A DNA stretch of 64,000 nucleotides, from assembly GCF_007830635.1 (NCBI RefSeq), contig NZ_VLLA01000010.1, positions 208,223 to 272,222 of the forward strand, given 5' to 3'. Below, piece by piece: positions 44,524 through 54,337 of this stretch. The notes under the pieces are model-generated. The model worked only from the letters and a program-made list of their open reading frames with translations, did no database searches and had not been told where the DNA came from. Origin of the DNA: Bradyrhizobium huanghuaihaiense (lineage in GTDB: Bacteria > Pseudomonadota > Alphaproteobacteria > Rhizobiales > Xanthobacteraceae). The first letter of the stretch is position 1, and each line of letters starts with the position of its first letter. A program made the translations under genes and the position numbers.

Positions 44524-45705
44524 CTAGCCTTCGAGGACGTGGCCCAAAGCTCTTAGCGGACGCACGCGATCGCTGACGATCTTGAGGATGGCCAGCATCG
44601 GAACAGCCAGGATCGCGCCAGGCACGCCCCACATCCAGAACCAGAACACCAGCGACAGGATGACCAGCACCGGGTTCAGCGTGAAGCGTCGGGCAAGCAA
44701 CATGGGCGTCAGGGTTTCGCCTTCGGCGAGGTGGATGCAGAAGTAGAGGGCCGGCGGCAGCAAGGCCCACCACAAGCTGTCGAAGCTCAACATTCCGGCC
44801 AGCAGGAAGATGACGGTGCCTAACAGTGGGCCCAGAATTGGAACGTAGTTGAGCAGGAAGGCCGCGGCTCCCCACAACAGCGGGTCTCCAAGCCCGCAGA
44901 AATACATCGCAACCGCCGTTGCAATTCCCACTGCAGCATTCATGGCGGTGATTGTAAGCAGATAGGCAGATATGTCCGCTTCGATCTGCTGGGAGATGTC
45001 CACCGCCTGCCTCTTGTCGCGAAAACTTGGGAGGACCTCGACGATACGTCGCAGAAAAACGTCGCCTGCGACCAGGAGAAAGTAGAGCACCAGAACCGTG
45101 GTAAAAAGGCCGTCGATGACAGCCCGCGTTCCAGCGAAGAGCGCGCCGGTCAGGCCGAGATCGCTGCGGACCGAAACGATGGCTCCTTTCTTCTCGGGAG
45201 CGTCGGCGACGTGCTCGGCCTGCTGGATGACTTTCTGCAGCGCTTCGATCGGGCGCTTTAGAACGACCAAGTGAGTTTCGAGGCGAGGCAGGCCCTCCGG
45301 CAATTTCTCCGCCCAGGTCGCGGCAGGTAGCGACAAGGCTGCCACAAACCCCACGAGCGCTCCCACCACCACCAGGATCGCCAAGAGCGCTCCGATGGCA
45401 CGGGGGAGACCTATACGCTCGAGCAGATGCACGACGGGGTGCAGAATGAGCTGCAGCACGAAGGCGAGCACCACGGGCAATATGATCGAGCTTGCCACAT
45501 GCATGGCTGCCAGCACGGCCAGTGTTAGCAGACTACCGAGAAAGAACGTCTGCGGGCTGGACGGCAGCGGCATTTCGATATCGTCGGCCGCCTGCGGTGG
45601 CGAGGCAGCCGGTTCCGGTACGCCGACATTCTGCCCCGGGGACCAGGGGGGCTCATGCGGCAACTTTGACAGCGAGACCACGACGCTTTTCTCCATCCCG
45701 ATCAA
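44524..45705 (-). CDS. AI-2E family (UPF0118) membrane transporter
   Basis: A 393-aa protein with a Pro/Glu-rich N-terminus and about seven to eight membrane segments. The family segment MPLPSSPQTFFLGSLLTLAV opens the membrane part and YVPILGPLLGTVIFLLAG is a typical late block. Such proteins were named for autoinducer-2 export but many carry other solutes or ions. Convergent with the PAS kinase gene. Confidence 0.88.
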   Translation of the reverse strand: MIGMEKSVVVSLSKLPHEPPWSPGQNVGVPEPAASPPQAADDIEMPLPSSPQTFFLGSLLTLAVLAAMHVASSIILPVVLAFVLQLILHPVVHLLERIGLPRAIGALLAILVVVGALVGFVAALSLPAATWAEKLPEGLPRLETHLVVLKRPIEALQKVIQQAEHVADAPEKKGAIVSVRSDLGLTGALFAGTRAVIDGLFTTVLVLYFLLVAGDVFLRRIVEVLPSFRDKRQAVDISQQIEADISAYLLTITAMNAAVGIATAVAMYFCGLGDPLLWGAAAFLLNYVPILGPLLGTVIFLLAGMLSFDSLWWALLPPALYFCIHLAEGETLTPMLLARRFTLNPVLVILSLVFWFWMWGVPGAILAVPMLAILKIVSDRVRPLRALGHVLEG

Positions 45706-45871
45706 GGGGCCTGCCCCAACCCGCTGAGTCAGCTTCGCACCGGTCGGAAGGGCGCGATGCGGCTGCAGGAGCCTTTAGCCGGATAAGCAGTCGGTCCGGC
45801 TGGACGGTTCGGCCGCGGCGGGCCTCTTCGCCAACTGAAGAATGAGAACACGTGGCCCCGCCGGAGCGTTC

Positions 45872-46909
45872 CTAGGCGCTCGCGAACCGGTGCGGTGCAT
45901 TCCCGCCAATGTCGGTCGCAGCAGCGGCTTCATCGATGGCCGCCATCAACCGAGCCGTGGCAGACTGTTGGATCATGTGCCCTGCCCCAGCGACGCGGTG
46001 CAGCTTGCTGTGAGTGATTTCGCCGTGAAGTCTGACCGATTGCTTGTTGATATCGATGAGGCGATCCTCATCGCCGGCGATGATGATGGTGGGCATCTTG
46101 AGTTGGTCGTAGCTCTTCGACGACTCGAATGCAGCGGGGATCATCAACGTTGCCTCCGCCGCGCTGGCACGCATCTGTGACGGTCGCAACGCCAACTCCT
46201 TGGGGAAGCCGACGAACTTGTCAGGGACTGGCCGCGGACCGAACATTTTTCGCAACATGGAAGGCCACAAAAGGCGGCTGACGATCGGCGAGATCGTGTG
46301 ACTGAGCGCATCGCCCATCCCGCGCATCGAAGACATCGAAGATGCCGCCGCATCAGCACGGACGGTTGGAAAATAGTAGCCTGATGCGAGCACCAAAGCT
46401 TCGACAAATGACGGATGTCTTGTTGCCAGCGCAAGAGCGACCGCCGCACCCCATGAATGTCCAAGCACGATCGCCCGCTGAACGCTCAGCCGATCAAGCG
46501 CCTTTCTGAACAGATCGGCCTGGGCTTCCGGGGTCCATATCACGTTCCGCGGCCGCGAGCTGTGTCCGAATCCGGGGCGATCGAATACGATCACCCGAAA
46601 CCGGTTGGCCGCCAGGTCGATCAAGCCGCTGGATTCAAAATCCTGGATCATGCTGCCGTTGCCGTGCAGGAGCACAAGCGGACGGCCGTTGCCGCGTTCC
46701 ACGTAGTGCAGTCGGACGCCATCGATCTCCAAGAACTGCCCGCGAGGCGGGTTATCGCGCTCCGCTTTCTTGGCGACTCGCCCATTTACGATCGCCATGG
46801 CCCCGAGGAGGGAAGCTGCCCCTGCAAAGGCCGCAAGCGCAGGATGTCGCCGCAAGGGAGTGGTGTAGTCAGACTGGAGCGAGGGCGAGCGTGTTCGCGG
46901 GAGTTCCAT
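45872..46909 (-). CDS. Alpha/beta hydrolase, membrane-anchored
   Basis: A 345-aa hydrolase. An N-terminal hydrophobic helix (about 24-42) precedes the catalytic domain. HGNGSMIQDFE is the oxyanion region, LGHSWGAAV the nucleophile elbow, GDEDRLI the acid and GAGHMIQQS the histidine. It may be an epoxide hydrolase- or haloperoxidase-like enzyme; substrate unknown. Not closely like the RsbQ homologue. Confidence 0.88.
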   Translation of the reverse strand: MELPRTRSPSLQSDYTTPLRRHPALAAFAGAASLLGAMAIVNGRVAKKAERDNPPRGQFLEIDGVRLHYVERGNGRPLVLLHGNGSMIQDFESSGLIDLAANRFRVIVFDRPGFGHSSRPRNVIWTPEAQADLFRKALDRLSVQRAIVLGHSWGAAVALALATRHPSFVEALVLASGYYFPTVRADAAASSMSSMRGMGDALSHTISPIVSRLLWPSMLRKMFGPRPVPDKFVGFPKELALRPSQMRASAAEATLMIPAAFESSKSYDQLKMPTIIIAGDEDRLIDINKQSVRLHGEITHSKLHRVAGAGHMIQQSATARLMAAIDEAAAATDIGGNAPHRFASA

Positions 46910-47155
46910 GTGCAGTACCTCTGGTGGTCTGCACGATGCCTCAGGGAGATTGAGAGATGTTGCAGGCTATCGTTAACCGTCGGTGCCAAGTCTTCGTTCC
47001 AAACGTACCTTGAAGCGCATCGTTGTCGCTGTCGCCGGTTCAAGTCACTCCAATTGATCGGCCCAGCGCGCTGGGGGCAAGAAATGATCGCGTGGAACAT
47101 GTCGACGTTGGTCTTGTTCAACCTTGTTACTCTTGCCAAGAAAGCGACTGGATAA

Positions 47156-47323
47156 ATGGCAAACAACAACAGAAGCCCGGATGAGAAGCAGCCCGGCGAA
47201 AATCCGGAAGGTAAGTATCACTACAATCCGGGAAATATGGCGGGCAAAAAGCCCGGTGACGCGGAGCAGACTGACGAAAATCGAACGCTCCCGTCTCCGC
47301 GCAAAGAGAAGCCCGCCGAATAG
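47156..47323 (+). CDS. 55-aa very hydrophilic protein
   Basis: Reads MANNNRSPDEKQPGENPEGK then HYNPGNMAGKKPGDAE; rich in Asn, Pro, Lys and Glu with no hydrophobic core, so probably disordered. Such hydrophilin-like proteins are often induced by osmotic or desiccation stress, which is an inference here. No strong ribosome site is visible. Confidence 0.6.
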   Translation: MANNNRSPDEKQPGENPEGKYHYNPGNMAGKKPGDAEQTDENRTLPSPRKEKPAE

Positions 47324-47685
47324 GTCCGACAACGCCCGCGACTTTGCCTCTTCGAAGAGCCGCGGAAAGAACCTGAGGACCAACTGAGACACCCTTCCGA
47401 GAATCGACTCATCGCAAGACGCGCGTCCCACGATGAGCCATCCCGGGTGGATGGCGCGAGCTGAGGGGTCAGTTATCGCGCCACAGACCAATACGACAAC
47501 CTCAGGACGGGAGAGTCGTTCCTGTCAGAGCCTGGCGGGGCAAAGCTTGTGCCCTCTGTCTGCTGTCTGCACTCTGAGACGCAACTCGGCTGCCAGCCCC
47601 TGATGCCGGCATAAGTGTTCTTTTGCGGCATGCCGTCGGTGTCAGGGAGCCGCTTGCCACGCTTCTGCGATTCATGGGAGTTCCG
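47324..47685. other. Intergenic stretch without a recognised gene
   Basis: About 360 bp. Only short frames; no repeat or RNA feature noticed. Confidence 0.45.
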
Positions 47686-47910
47686 ATGAAAAAACCAGTT
47701 CACTCAGTTGACGAGCCCGAGCCGAAAACGCCACGTGCCGACAGACCGCCAGCGGACGGATTTGTGGTCATTGTCGACGGGCACTTCAAGTCGAGGTTTG
47801 ACACAGCGGAAGCTGCGGAATCCTCGGGCCGCACACTTAAATCGACTTACCCGAAGCTCAAGATCGAAATTTACGACGCCGTGACAAAGGTGCGAACCTT
47901 CTTGGGCTGA
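47686..47910 (+). CDS. 74-aa hypothetical protein
   Basis: From ATG 47686 (GGGAG site). A disordered start (MKKPVHSVDEPEPKTPRAD) precedes a compact ferredoxin-like-sized domain (GFVVIVDGHFKSRFDTAEAA, then TYPKLKIEIYDAVTK). No family recognised; soluble. Confidence 0.7.
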   Translation: MKKPVHSVDEPEPKTPRADRPPADGFVVIVDGHFKSRFDTAEAAESSGRTLKSTYPKLKIEIYDAVTKVRTFLG

Positions 47911-47991
47911 GAAGTCAACGCTCCGGCGGTCCTCATCAGGAGCGAAACGGCCTCTGTGAGGAAAGAGCTCGCGTGCCGGATTTTTGCCAGT

Positions 47992-49197
47992 TCACATTGG
48001 TCTTACATGCGGTGGCCCGCGCACAATCCTACGTTTTCGTTCAAGATCCGGATCTTTGACGGCCACGAGAGGCGGAACGGCCAGGTAGGAAGCGACCGAT
48101 GCGAACAGGAGTTCGTGAGCGCGATCGACGATATCATCCAAGAAAGTCGTCTTCGCGAACATCACGCGGGCCTCCGCCAGCAATTGGCCGCGAGTCGGCA
48201 TGTTGGGCAGATGCATCTCCACGCGAGGATACCCCTTCAAAACAACGTCCCTCGGGAACAAGTCGGTCTGATGGACTGATGATCTGATCGCCAGTGCGAT
48301 GCCCTCGGGATTGAAACGACGAACAAGTTGCTCGGCTGTCCGCCTGATGACACGAGATCCCAAGCGTTGCTCGTTGCGGAGAACCTGCTCCGGCGGCGTC
48401 TTCAAGTTCCAGACGATGCCGAGCCGGGATAAGGCCACCAGAATATAATAGGTTACGTCGATCTCCCACCAACGAAAGCCTTGCTTGGCGCTGCTTTGGT
48501 AGGCGTGATGATTGTTGTGCCACCCCTCGCCCATCGTAAACAGAGCCAGAAGCCAGTTGTTGCGGGAGTTATCGCCCGTAACATATCTCTTTTGGCCGTG
48601 AACATGTGCAAGGGAGTTGATGCAGAACGTTGCATGATACAGGAGCACTGTGCTCCAGAAGAATCCGACCACGAGTCCCGACCACCCGGCAATGAGGAAG
48701 CAAAGACCTGCCGTCACGATCGCAGGCAAAAGCTCCAGTTTATGAAGCCACATCAACTCGGGGTAGGACGCAAAGTCCGAAACCTTCGTCAAGTCGGTCG
48801 CATCATGCTGGCGATGGAAAATCCAGCTGACGTGGCTGTAAACGAAGCCCTTTTGGCTTGGCGAATGCACGTCTTTCTCCGTATCGGAGTAAAGATGGTG
48901 ATGTCGATGTTTCGCAGCCCACCAAAGTACGCTTTTTTGGGAACTGCTTTGGGCGAGGAACGCAAGAGCGAACTGGAACGTTCGGCTCGTTGAGTAGGCT
49001 CGATGCGAGAAGTACCGGTGATACCCAGCAGTGATCGCGAACATGCGTAACCAATATAAGACGATGCACATCGCAACCGCTGGCCACGAGACGCCCGACC
49101 ATGTCGCCATGAGGCAACCGGCGTGGATCAGCAGAAACGGGAGGACCTGCGGGTAGATGATGTCGTGTTCCTGATTCGTATGACTATGGGTAGACAC
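47992..49197 (-). CDS. Acyl-CoA/acyl-lipid delta-9-type fatty acid desaturase
   Basis: A 401-aa membrane di-iron enzyme. All three histidine boxes are present: HRYFSH, KHRHHH and EGWHNNHH, with the expected four membrane segments between. It would introduce a double bond in fatty acyl chains, a common way to adjust membrane fluidity. The C-terminal extension of about 100 residues after the third box is longer than in minimal desaturases. Confidence 0.93.
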   Translation of the reverse strand: MSTHSHTNQEHDIIYPQVLPFLLIHAGCLMATWSGVSWPAVAMCIVLYWLRMFAITAGYHRYFSHRAYSTSRTFQFALAFLAQSSSQKSVLWWAAKHRHHHLYSDTEKDVHSPSQKGFVYSHVSWIFHRQHDATDLTKVSDFASYPELMWLHKLELLPAIVTAGLCFLIAGWSGLVVGFFWSTVLLYHATFCINSLAHVHGQKRYVTGDNSRNNWLLALFTMGEGWHNNHHAYQSSAKQGFRWWEIDVTYYILVALSRLGIVWNLKTPPEQVLRNEQRLGSRVIRRTAEQLVRRFNPEGIALAIRSSVHQTDLFPRDVVLKGYPRVEMHLPNMPTRGQLLAEARVMFAKTTFLDDIVDRAHELLFASVASYLAVPPLVAVKDPDLERKRRIVRGPPHVRPM

Positions 49198-49495
49198 TCT
49201 GACGACCTCGGCGGTTTGGCGTGGGGGCCCGTCCCGTTAGGACGGCTCGCGCGCTGTGGCGGCATTTTCTTTGGGCACGAAAACAACCGCGCGGCAGGAA
49301 AACGTGTCGCGGCTTGCGAAGCCATAGGTCCTGCCGGTACGTCCGTGGTCAAAGCAGCATCTGCAAAGTGGCGGTGGCGAGGAAGGGCCCGCACTTCCGC
49401 TTGCAATTCCGATCAGTTGGTCGGACCGTTCGCCGCACATGAGACCATGTCAAAGGCACATCGAGCGGACCGGCCAACTGGTAGCCCCCGGCCGG

Positions 49496-49747
49496 TCAAG
49501 TAGACACATCGTCCGTCGCGGACAGAGCCAACGTAAAATAGGTGCGGCCCGCCTCGGGCGAGGGATAGCCATTGACGAGAAGCTTCCAGGACTTGATTTC
49601 CCATATGTCGCCCGGCTTCGACTCTCGAAGGACTTCACCCGCCAGCTTTACGGCCTCTTCCTTTGCAGCATTTAGGTCGGCAAGCTCGGTGCCGTGGTGA
49701 TCGAGACCAGCCTTGCCGTCCATAATGTGAAAATGATAGCGCGGCAT
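49496..49747 (-). CDS. DUF6894-type small protein
   Basis: An 83-aa protein from ATG 49747 (AAGGAG site). The opening MPRYHFHIMDGKAGLDHHGT and the LNAAKEEAVKLAGE helix fit the DUF6894 family, which is abundant in Bradyrhizobium and has no known function. A second member is at 54645-54881. Confidence 0.8.
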   Translation of the reverse strand: MPRYHFHIMDGKAGLDHHGTELADLNAAKEEAVKLAGEVLRESKPGDIWEIKSWKLLVNGYPSPEAGRTYFTLALSATDDVST

Positions 49748-49959
49748 GGGACGCTCCTTCATTTTGGCGGGGAGCGCGTGGCATCTCTCAGTCTCCGGAT
49801 CGCCTGATGGTCACGGGAGATAGGCGACAATACTCGCCATCCCACTCCGTTCCTAGAAGAACCGCTGCTCACGGAGCCCGGCTTAAATCGTCAAAAAGGA
49901 ACAGACTCAGGGACAGCAACGATGCTAATTTGTGGAACTGAATTCGAAGGCTCTTTCAA

Positions 49960-50700
49960 GTGTCTGCGGCCAATGTAAGGAATACTCACCCGCTGATCCG
50001 CAAGCTGGAAACTGTCTTCCCGCTTTCTGACGAAGAGCGGAAGGCGATACTGGCGCTCCCGATCGATCAGAGGGTGATCGAGGCCCATCAGGACATCGTA
50101 CGCGAGGGGGATCGCCCGAGCCGATCTTTCGTCATTGCCGATGGCGTGGCTTGCGCCTTCAGAATGACAGGCGAGGGCAAGCGCCAGATCCTCGCATTTC
50201 ACATCACGGGCGACATGCCGGACCTTCAGAGCCTGCACTTGCAGACGCTGGACATCAGCATCGGAACGATCACGGCTTGCAAGGTCGGCTTCATTCAGCA
50301 CGAGGATCTGCAGCGCCTGTGCGAACGCCAAGCCCGCGTCGCGGCGGCCCTCTGGCGTGAAACACTTATCTATGCGGCGATGTTCCGCGAATGGATCACC
50401 AATATCGGACGTCGGCAGGCGCTAGGCCGGGCAGCGCATTTTATGTGCGAATATATCGTCCGTGCGCGAGCCATGGGCCTTGTGGAAGATTACTCATGCG
50501 AACTGCCGATCACGCAGGAAGAGCTTTCCGATGCCATGGGCCTTTCGATTGTTCACGTCAACCGCGTGCTCCAGGAGCTGCGCAAGCTGGGTTTGATCAA
50601 CCTCGAAAGCCGGCACTTGACGGTGCTTGATTGGACCCGGCTCCAGGAAGTCGGAGACTTCGACGCGGGATACCTCCACTTACCGAAGACGGCCACGTAG
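49960..50700 (+). CDS. Crp/Fnr family transcriptional regulator
   Basis: A 246-aa regulator with a GTG start. The beta-roll (REGDRPSRSFVIADGVACAF) and winged helix (ITQEELSDAMGLSIVHVNRV) are clear. No cysteine cluster. It differs strongly from the Crp protein at 39620-40297, so it is not a recent duplicate. Target unknown. Confidence 0.9.
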   Translation: MSAANVRNTHPLIRKLETVFPLSDEERKAILALPIDQRVIEAHQDIVREGDRPSRSFVIADGVACAFRMTGEGKRQILAFHITGDMPDLQSLHLQTLDISIGTITACKVGFIQHEDLQRLCERQARVAAALWRETLIYAAMFREWITNIGRRQALGRAAHFMCEYIVRARAMGLVEDYSCELPITQEELSDAMGLSIVHVNRVLQELRKLGLINLESRHLTVLDWTRLQEVGDFDAGYLHLPKTAT

Positions 50701-51147
50701 CGTTACGCCCCTTCGTCAAACGGCGGCGCGGACGGATGAACTGAGGGCCGCCCATGAACCTCTTCGACCATCTGCCATCCCAGAGACAGCTCTAGGGCAG
50801 GTTGGAATTCTGCACTCATTGAAGAATGCGGCAGCCGGAGAGTCATCGTTCGTCTCATCTGCGCCACCGATTAGCTGACAGCCGGACGCCCGAGGGAACA
50901 AAGGGGTGAGGAGGCGGCTTGAGTTGGGCGGCAGAACCAGGAGACTGGGAGCCGCGAAGAAAAGCCGTTCGGTGTAACGCCCGAGCGGCTTTTGTTTGAT
51001 GGCGCATCTCTTGTGAAGTCGCTTGGCTGCCGCAATCGAGAAAGCCGATCCCAACCACGACCTGGGAACACTTCGCCCCCAGCCGGTTTAGTTCCGAGCA
51101 GCATTTTGCGATGCGGTTCTTTAACACTCACGCGAATCGGATTTGGC
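50701..51147. other. Intergenic stretch without a recognised gene
   Basis: About 450 bp between the Crp gene and a small membrane protein. Frames are short on both strands and I see no conserved feature. Confidence 0.45.
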
Positions 51148-51486
51148 ATGGCCTCCGTCACAGTAGGGCTGAACAGATACTTCACATTGATCGAGCGTTC
51201 AGTGCCCACGAAAGTCGGGACTTTCATTCGCTGGCTGCGGGAGCCATCCAAACTCTGGATCCGGATCATCGTTGCGGGGGGACTCATTCTCGGGGGCATC
51301 TTCAGCTTCTTGCCCCTCTTCGGCCTCTGGATGCTCCCCCTTGGACTTCTTCTCATCGCGCAGGACATGCCGATCCTGCAAAAACCTCTCCTCGCCATGT
51401 TGCGTTGGATCGAGATGAAATGGAAGCGGCTCAGGCGACGTTTCAGAACGAGGCCGCGGCCAATTGTGGCGAAGCAACCGGAATGA
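51148..51486 (+). CDS. 112-aa membrane protein with amphipathic tail
   Basis: From ATG 51148. A soluble start is followed by two hydrophobic segments close together (IIVAGGLILGGIFSFLPLFG, then LWMLPLGLLLIAQD) and a very basic tail (RLRRRFRTRPRP). Small proteins of this plan recur in rhizobia; role unknown. Confidence 0.7.
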   Translation: MASVTVGLNRYFTLIERSVPTKVGTFIRWLREPSKLWIRIIVAGGLILGGIFSFLPLFGLWMLPLGLLLIAQDMPILQKPLLAMLRWIEMKWKRLRRRFRTRPRPIVAKQPE

Positions 51487-51571
51487 CGCGACCGCTCGCC
51501 CGCGGCGGCGGGGCATTCTCCGTATTTGGAACGTTGTGGTTAAGCCGGGCTTGGTCCGGCAGGAGGTCACC

Positions 51572-51715
51572 ATGACCAAGACATCAGACCACGGCATCAT
51601 GCGCGTACGCGGAGAAGATCAGCCGGCAGACAAGGAGCGGGCGCAACTGGCTCAAAAGATTGAGCTCGGCCACACACCGCCCGTGATCAAGGAAGAGGCG
51701 AACGACCGGGACTGA
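51572..51715 (+). CDS. 47-aa hydrophilic protein
   Basis: From ATG 51572 with a GGAGG site. Sequence MTKTSDHGIMRVRGEDQPAD then a charged helix; probably soluble and partly disordered. 85 bp after the previous gene, possibly one transcript. Confidence 0.6.
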   Translation: MTKTSDHGIMRVRGEDQPADKERAQLAQKIELGHTPPVIKEEANDRD

Positions 51716-51770
51716 ACGCAATGATCGTGAGCCGGCGCGCGGGGCCTGCCAGCAGGATCCGCGCGCAACA

Positions 51771-51980
51771 TCATGCTGCTTTCTGATGCTGCTCGAACGC
51801 AGCGATGGCCCGATTCGAAAGCATCAGGGTGCGGCTCTCTCCCTTGAGAATTTGCGTTTTGATACTTTGAAGTAGGATCTCGGCCGCCTGCTGAGGATCG
51901 GCGATCCCACCTGAGCGGTCCAGGAAGTCCCAGGCTATCTGAAGCGAGTTTTCAATGAGAACTGGAAGTGGCTCGGTCAT
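51771..51980 (-). CDS. 69-aa conserved hypothetical helical protein
   Basis: From ATG 51980: MTEPLPVLIENSLQIAWDFL, then a helix with KTQILKGESRTLMLSNRAIA. The pattern is one I have seen repeatedly in Rhizobiales as a short conserved family. No ribosome site; the frame is open further upstream. Function unknown. Confidence 0.65.
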   Translation of the reverse strand: MTEPLPVLIENSLQIAWDFLDRSGGIADPQQAAEILLQSIKTQILKGESRTLMLSNRAIAAFEQHQKAA

Positions 51981-52014
51981 GCGGGAGGAACGCCCCGGAC
52001 GACCTCCCGTTCCT

Positions 52015-52212
52015 TCATTCTGGAGCCGGTAATCCCGGTGTGGACAGCCATTCGCTGATTTGGGCCCCGGTCTCCGCCTGCCGAGCTTTGCGGATTGTTT
52101 GGTCCCGCTCGATACCTGGCGGAAGCGACTTTGCCTTTTGACGAAGGGCTCGCCCATGCTCGGCAAGGCGTTCTTCAAAGGAGGTGGTTTGCTTCAGACG
52201 GCGTCGCTGCAT
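52015..52212 (-). CDS. 65-aa basic hypothetical protein
   Basis: From ATG 52212 (AAGGAG site). MQRRRLKQTTSFEERLAEHG, then KSLPPGIERDQTIRKARQAE. Shares the LPPG-x-RDQ/RNQ motif with the protein at 41266-41496. Soluble, helical. Confidence 0.65.
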   Translation of the reverse strand: MQRRRLKQTTSFEERLAEHGRALRQKAKSLPPGIERDQTIRKARQAETGAQISEWLSTPGLPAPE

Positions 52213-52484
52213 AGCGTGCTCCTTTTCCCAGGGAAGAAGGCGGGAGCGCGACAGCGTTCTCATCACCGACAGATGCCGAGGGCCGCGCGGTGACAGATAA
52301 AGCGTATCAGTTCGCCGTCCGACACGCTGGTCAGTATTGATCAGGCCGTGAAGGCGACAGGGACACCGTCACCCTGCAAGAATGCGCGACTCCAGCACCA
52401 AACCCGAAAGCCTTTGGTCGTCGGATCATTGAAGACAAAGACCGCCCGTACCCCGTCGCAATGGGCTAGAAATGCTCTTCACGC

Positions 52485-52859
52485 TCAGGCCGCAAGCTCT
52501 CGAAGCGTTGAGATGATGGCCTCTGACGGGTACGGCTTGCTGAAGAATCTCGTCCCCTTGGGCAGATCGGAATCCTTGACGAGATGCCCCGAGACGATCA
52601 GCAGCTTGATCGGTGGCCATCTTTCGCGGACCGCTACGGCGAGCCGAACGCCATCCATCGAACCCGGCATCCTGACGTCTGTGAAGACAACGCAGACATC
52701 CTTTCGGGCCTCAAGTATCCTGATGGCTTCATCCGCGTTGCCGGCGAGAATCGGATGCAGTCCCGCGTCCTCGACGATGTCGCTTGCCATCAAGAGGAGC
52801 ATCGGTTCGTCCTCGACGATCAAGACGCAACTGCCGCGAGGAGAGCTTTGCTCTGGCAT
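52485..52859 (-). CDS. Orphan CheY-like receiver protein
   Basis: A 124-aa receiver from ATG 52859 (AAAGGG site). VLIVEDEPM gives the acidic pocket, VVFTDVRMPGSMDG the phosphoacceptor aspartate, LLIVSGHLV the switch and FFSKPYPSE the lysine. It lies about 280 bp downstream of the histidine kinase at 53142-54314 in the same direction and is its likely partner. No output domain. Confidence 0.9.
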   Translation of the reverse strand: MPEQSSPRGSCVLIVEDEPMLLLMASDIVEDAGLHPILAGNADEAIRILEARKDVCVVFTDVRMPGSMDGVRLAVAVRERWPPIKLLIVSGHLVKDSDLPKGTRFFSKPYPSEAIISTLRELAA

Positions 52860-53141
52860 ATCAGCCCTTTCTAATGCAGGAGACGCCACCCGGTCGGGAC
52901 ATCCGCAGTCACGGCTTTAAGCGATGGCAGCAGCCGACGTTCCGAATGGCCGATTGTTTCTGAGCAATCTTTGCATCGACAATGCGGCTGACGGTTTCCG
53001 AGGGTTCACCATGAGGCGCCGCCACTTCCGCCGAATGAGCGTGGAAGTCGCCCCGTCGGCAATGTGCGTCTGGCGACCCTGCCTGCCCATCGCCGCAGGG
53101 TGAGCGCATCGACGCCGCCCCTTCCACTCAGAGCATGACCG

Positions 53142-54314
53142 TCACCTGCGAGGCAGTCGGATCGAAAAGCACGTGCCTGTTTCTTCGTTGGATGCCACAG
53201 AGATCTCGCCGCCATGGGCTTCGACGATCAATTTTGCGATGTAGAGGCCGAGGCCGAGGTGGGTACTGTGCTCCGGCGGACTTCCGTCATCGTGGCCTCG
53301 CGTCCAGGATTGGAAGATTGATTTTTGCGCTTCAAGCGGGATTGAGGAGCCGAGATTGTGCACGTTGATGGTCACAGCATCGGGATCGTTACCTGCGACG
53401 GTCACTGTGATGGGCGTCGCTACGTCGCCATAATGGACCGCGTTGCCCATCAGATTGGACAGCACCTGTCCCAGGCGGGCGCGGTCGCAGGAAACCAACG
53501 GATCGCCCTTCGTCGCGACCTGAAGTTTTCGATCTGCGTTGACGGCGCGAAACTCATCTGCGATTTCCTGGCACAGAGCCGCAACGTCGTTCTCGGTCTT
53601 TGTAACGGGGATTTGAGTGCCGAAGGACGAGCGTGTGAGATCGAGCAGATCGTTCAGAATTCGCGTCGCCCGCCCTGCGGCCAGCTTGATCTCCGAAACA
53701 ACCTTGGCCTGCTTCGCGTCGGTTGTCCCCGATCGCTCCATCCACTGAGCGCCCATTGAAACGGCGCCGAGAGGATTGCGCAGGTCGTGGCCGAGGACGC
53801 CCAGAAACAGGTTGCGCGAGTCATTTATCGTCTTGGTATAGTGGGCCACCGACTCCGTCACGGCCTGATCGATCGCTTCATTGAACCGCGTCAAGTCCTC
53901 AATATCGGTGTCCGCAAGGCTTCGATGATGAGCAACCCACTGCTTGACGACGCTTGCGCGAAGCGCCCGATATTCCGAGATCATCTGGTCGATGTTAAAG
54001 CCGTCGGCCAGACGCAGAGCGGCATGGAGCTCAGCCGCGCTTTGAGAAAAGGGGCTGTCTTTCGGGCCGTCGCCTCGCGATTTATCAAATCGCTCCCGCG
54101 GGGTTTGTGCGGTTTCGAGGTCGTCCGCCACAAACCTAAGAAGATCGAAGATATGATCTTCCAGAGCCAACTTCGTCATTCGATCGCTGGCCGGTGACAG
54201 AGTTCGAGCGAACTCCGTCCATTCTTTCACGATCGGAGCCTGGTTCCGTCGAATGAAGTCAGCCAGGCGTTCGTACTTTGGCCGCTCAGTGGAATTGCTC
54301 AAAGCCGCCCCCAA
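53142..54314 (-). CDS. Cytoplasmic histidine kinase with RsbRD-like N-terminal domain
   Basis: A 390-aa kinase. The first half is all-helical and resembles the RsbRD-type sensory domain (LADFIRRNQAPIVKEWTEFA). HisKA follows (VLGHDLRNPLGAVSMG, H phosphoacceptor), then HATPase boxes (LMGNAVHYG, GLGLYIAKLIVEAHGG). No ATG lies at the expected start: TTG 54314 or TTG 54302 must serve. The start region is within a 20-bp tandem duplication. It probably phosphorylates the receiver at 52485-52859. Confidence 0.85.
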   Translation of the reverse strand: MGAALSNSTERPKYERLADFIRRNQAPIVKEWTEFARTLSPASDRMTKLALEDHIFDLLRFVADDLETAQTPRERFDKSRGDGPKDSPFSQSAAELHAALRLADGFNIDQMISEYRALRASVVKQWVAHHRSLADTDIEDLTRFNEAIDQAVTESVAHYTKTINDSRNLFLGVLGHDLRNPLGAVSMGAQWMERSGTTDAKQAKVVSEIKLAAGRATRILNDLLDLTRSSFGTQIPVTKTENDVAALCQEIADEFRAVNADRKLQVATKGDPLVSCDRARLGQVLSNLMGNAVHYGDVATPITVTVAGNDPDAVTINVHNLGSSIPLEAQKSIFQSWTRGHDDGSPPEHSTHLGLGLYIAKLIVEAHGGEISVASNEETGTCFSIRLPRR

Positions 54315-54337
54315 GTACTCAAAGCCGCCCCCAAGTA
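54298..54337. repeat. Tandem duplication, 2 x 20 bp
   Basis: Two head-to-tail copies of CTCAAAGCCGCCCCCAAGTA. On the minus strand each copy has a G-rich block followed by TTGAG, so the duplication doubles the candidate ribosome site and start-codon region of the histidine kinase. Confidence 0.8.
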
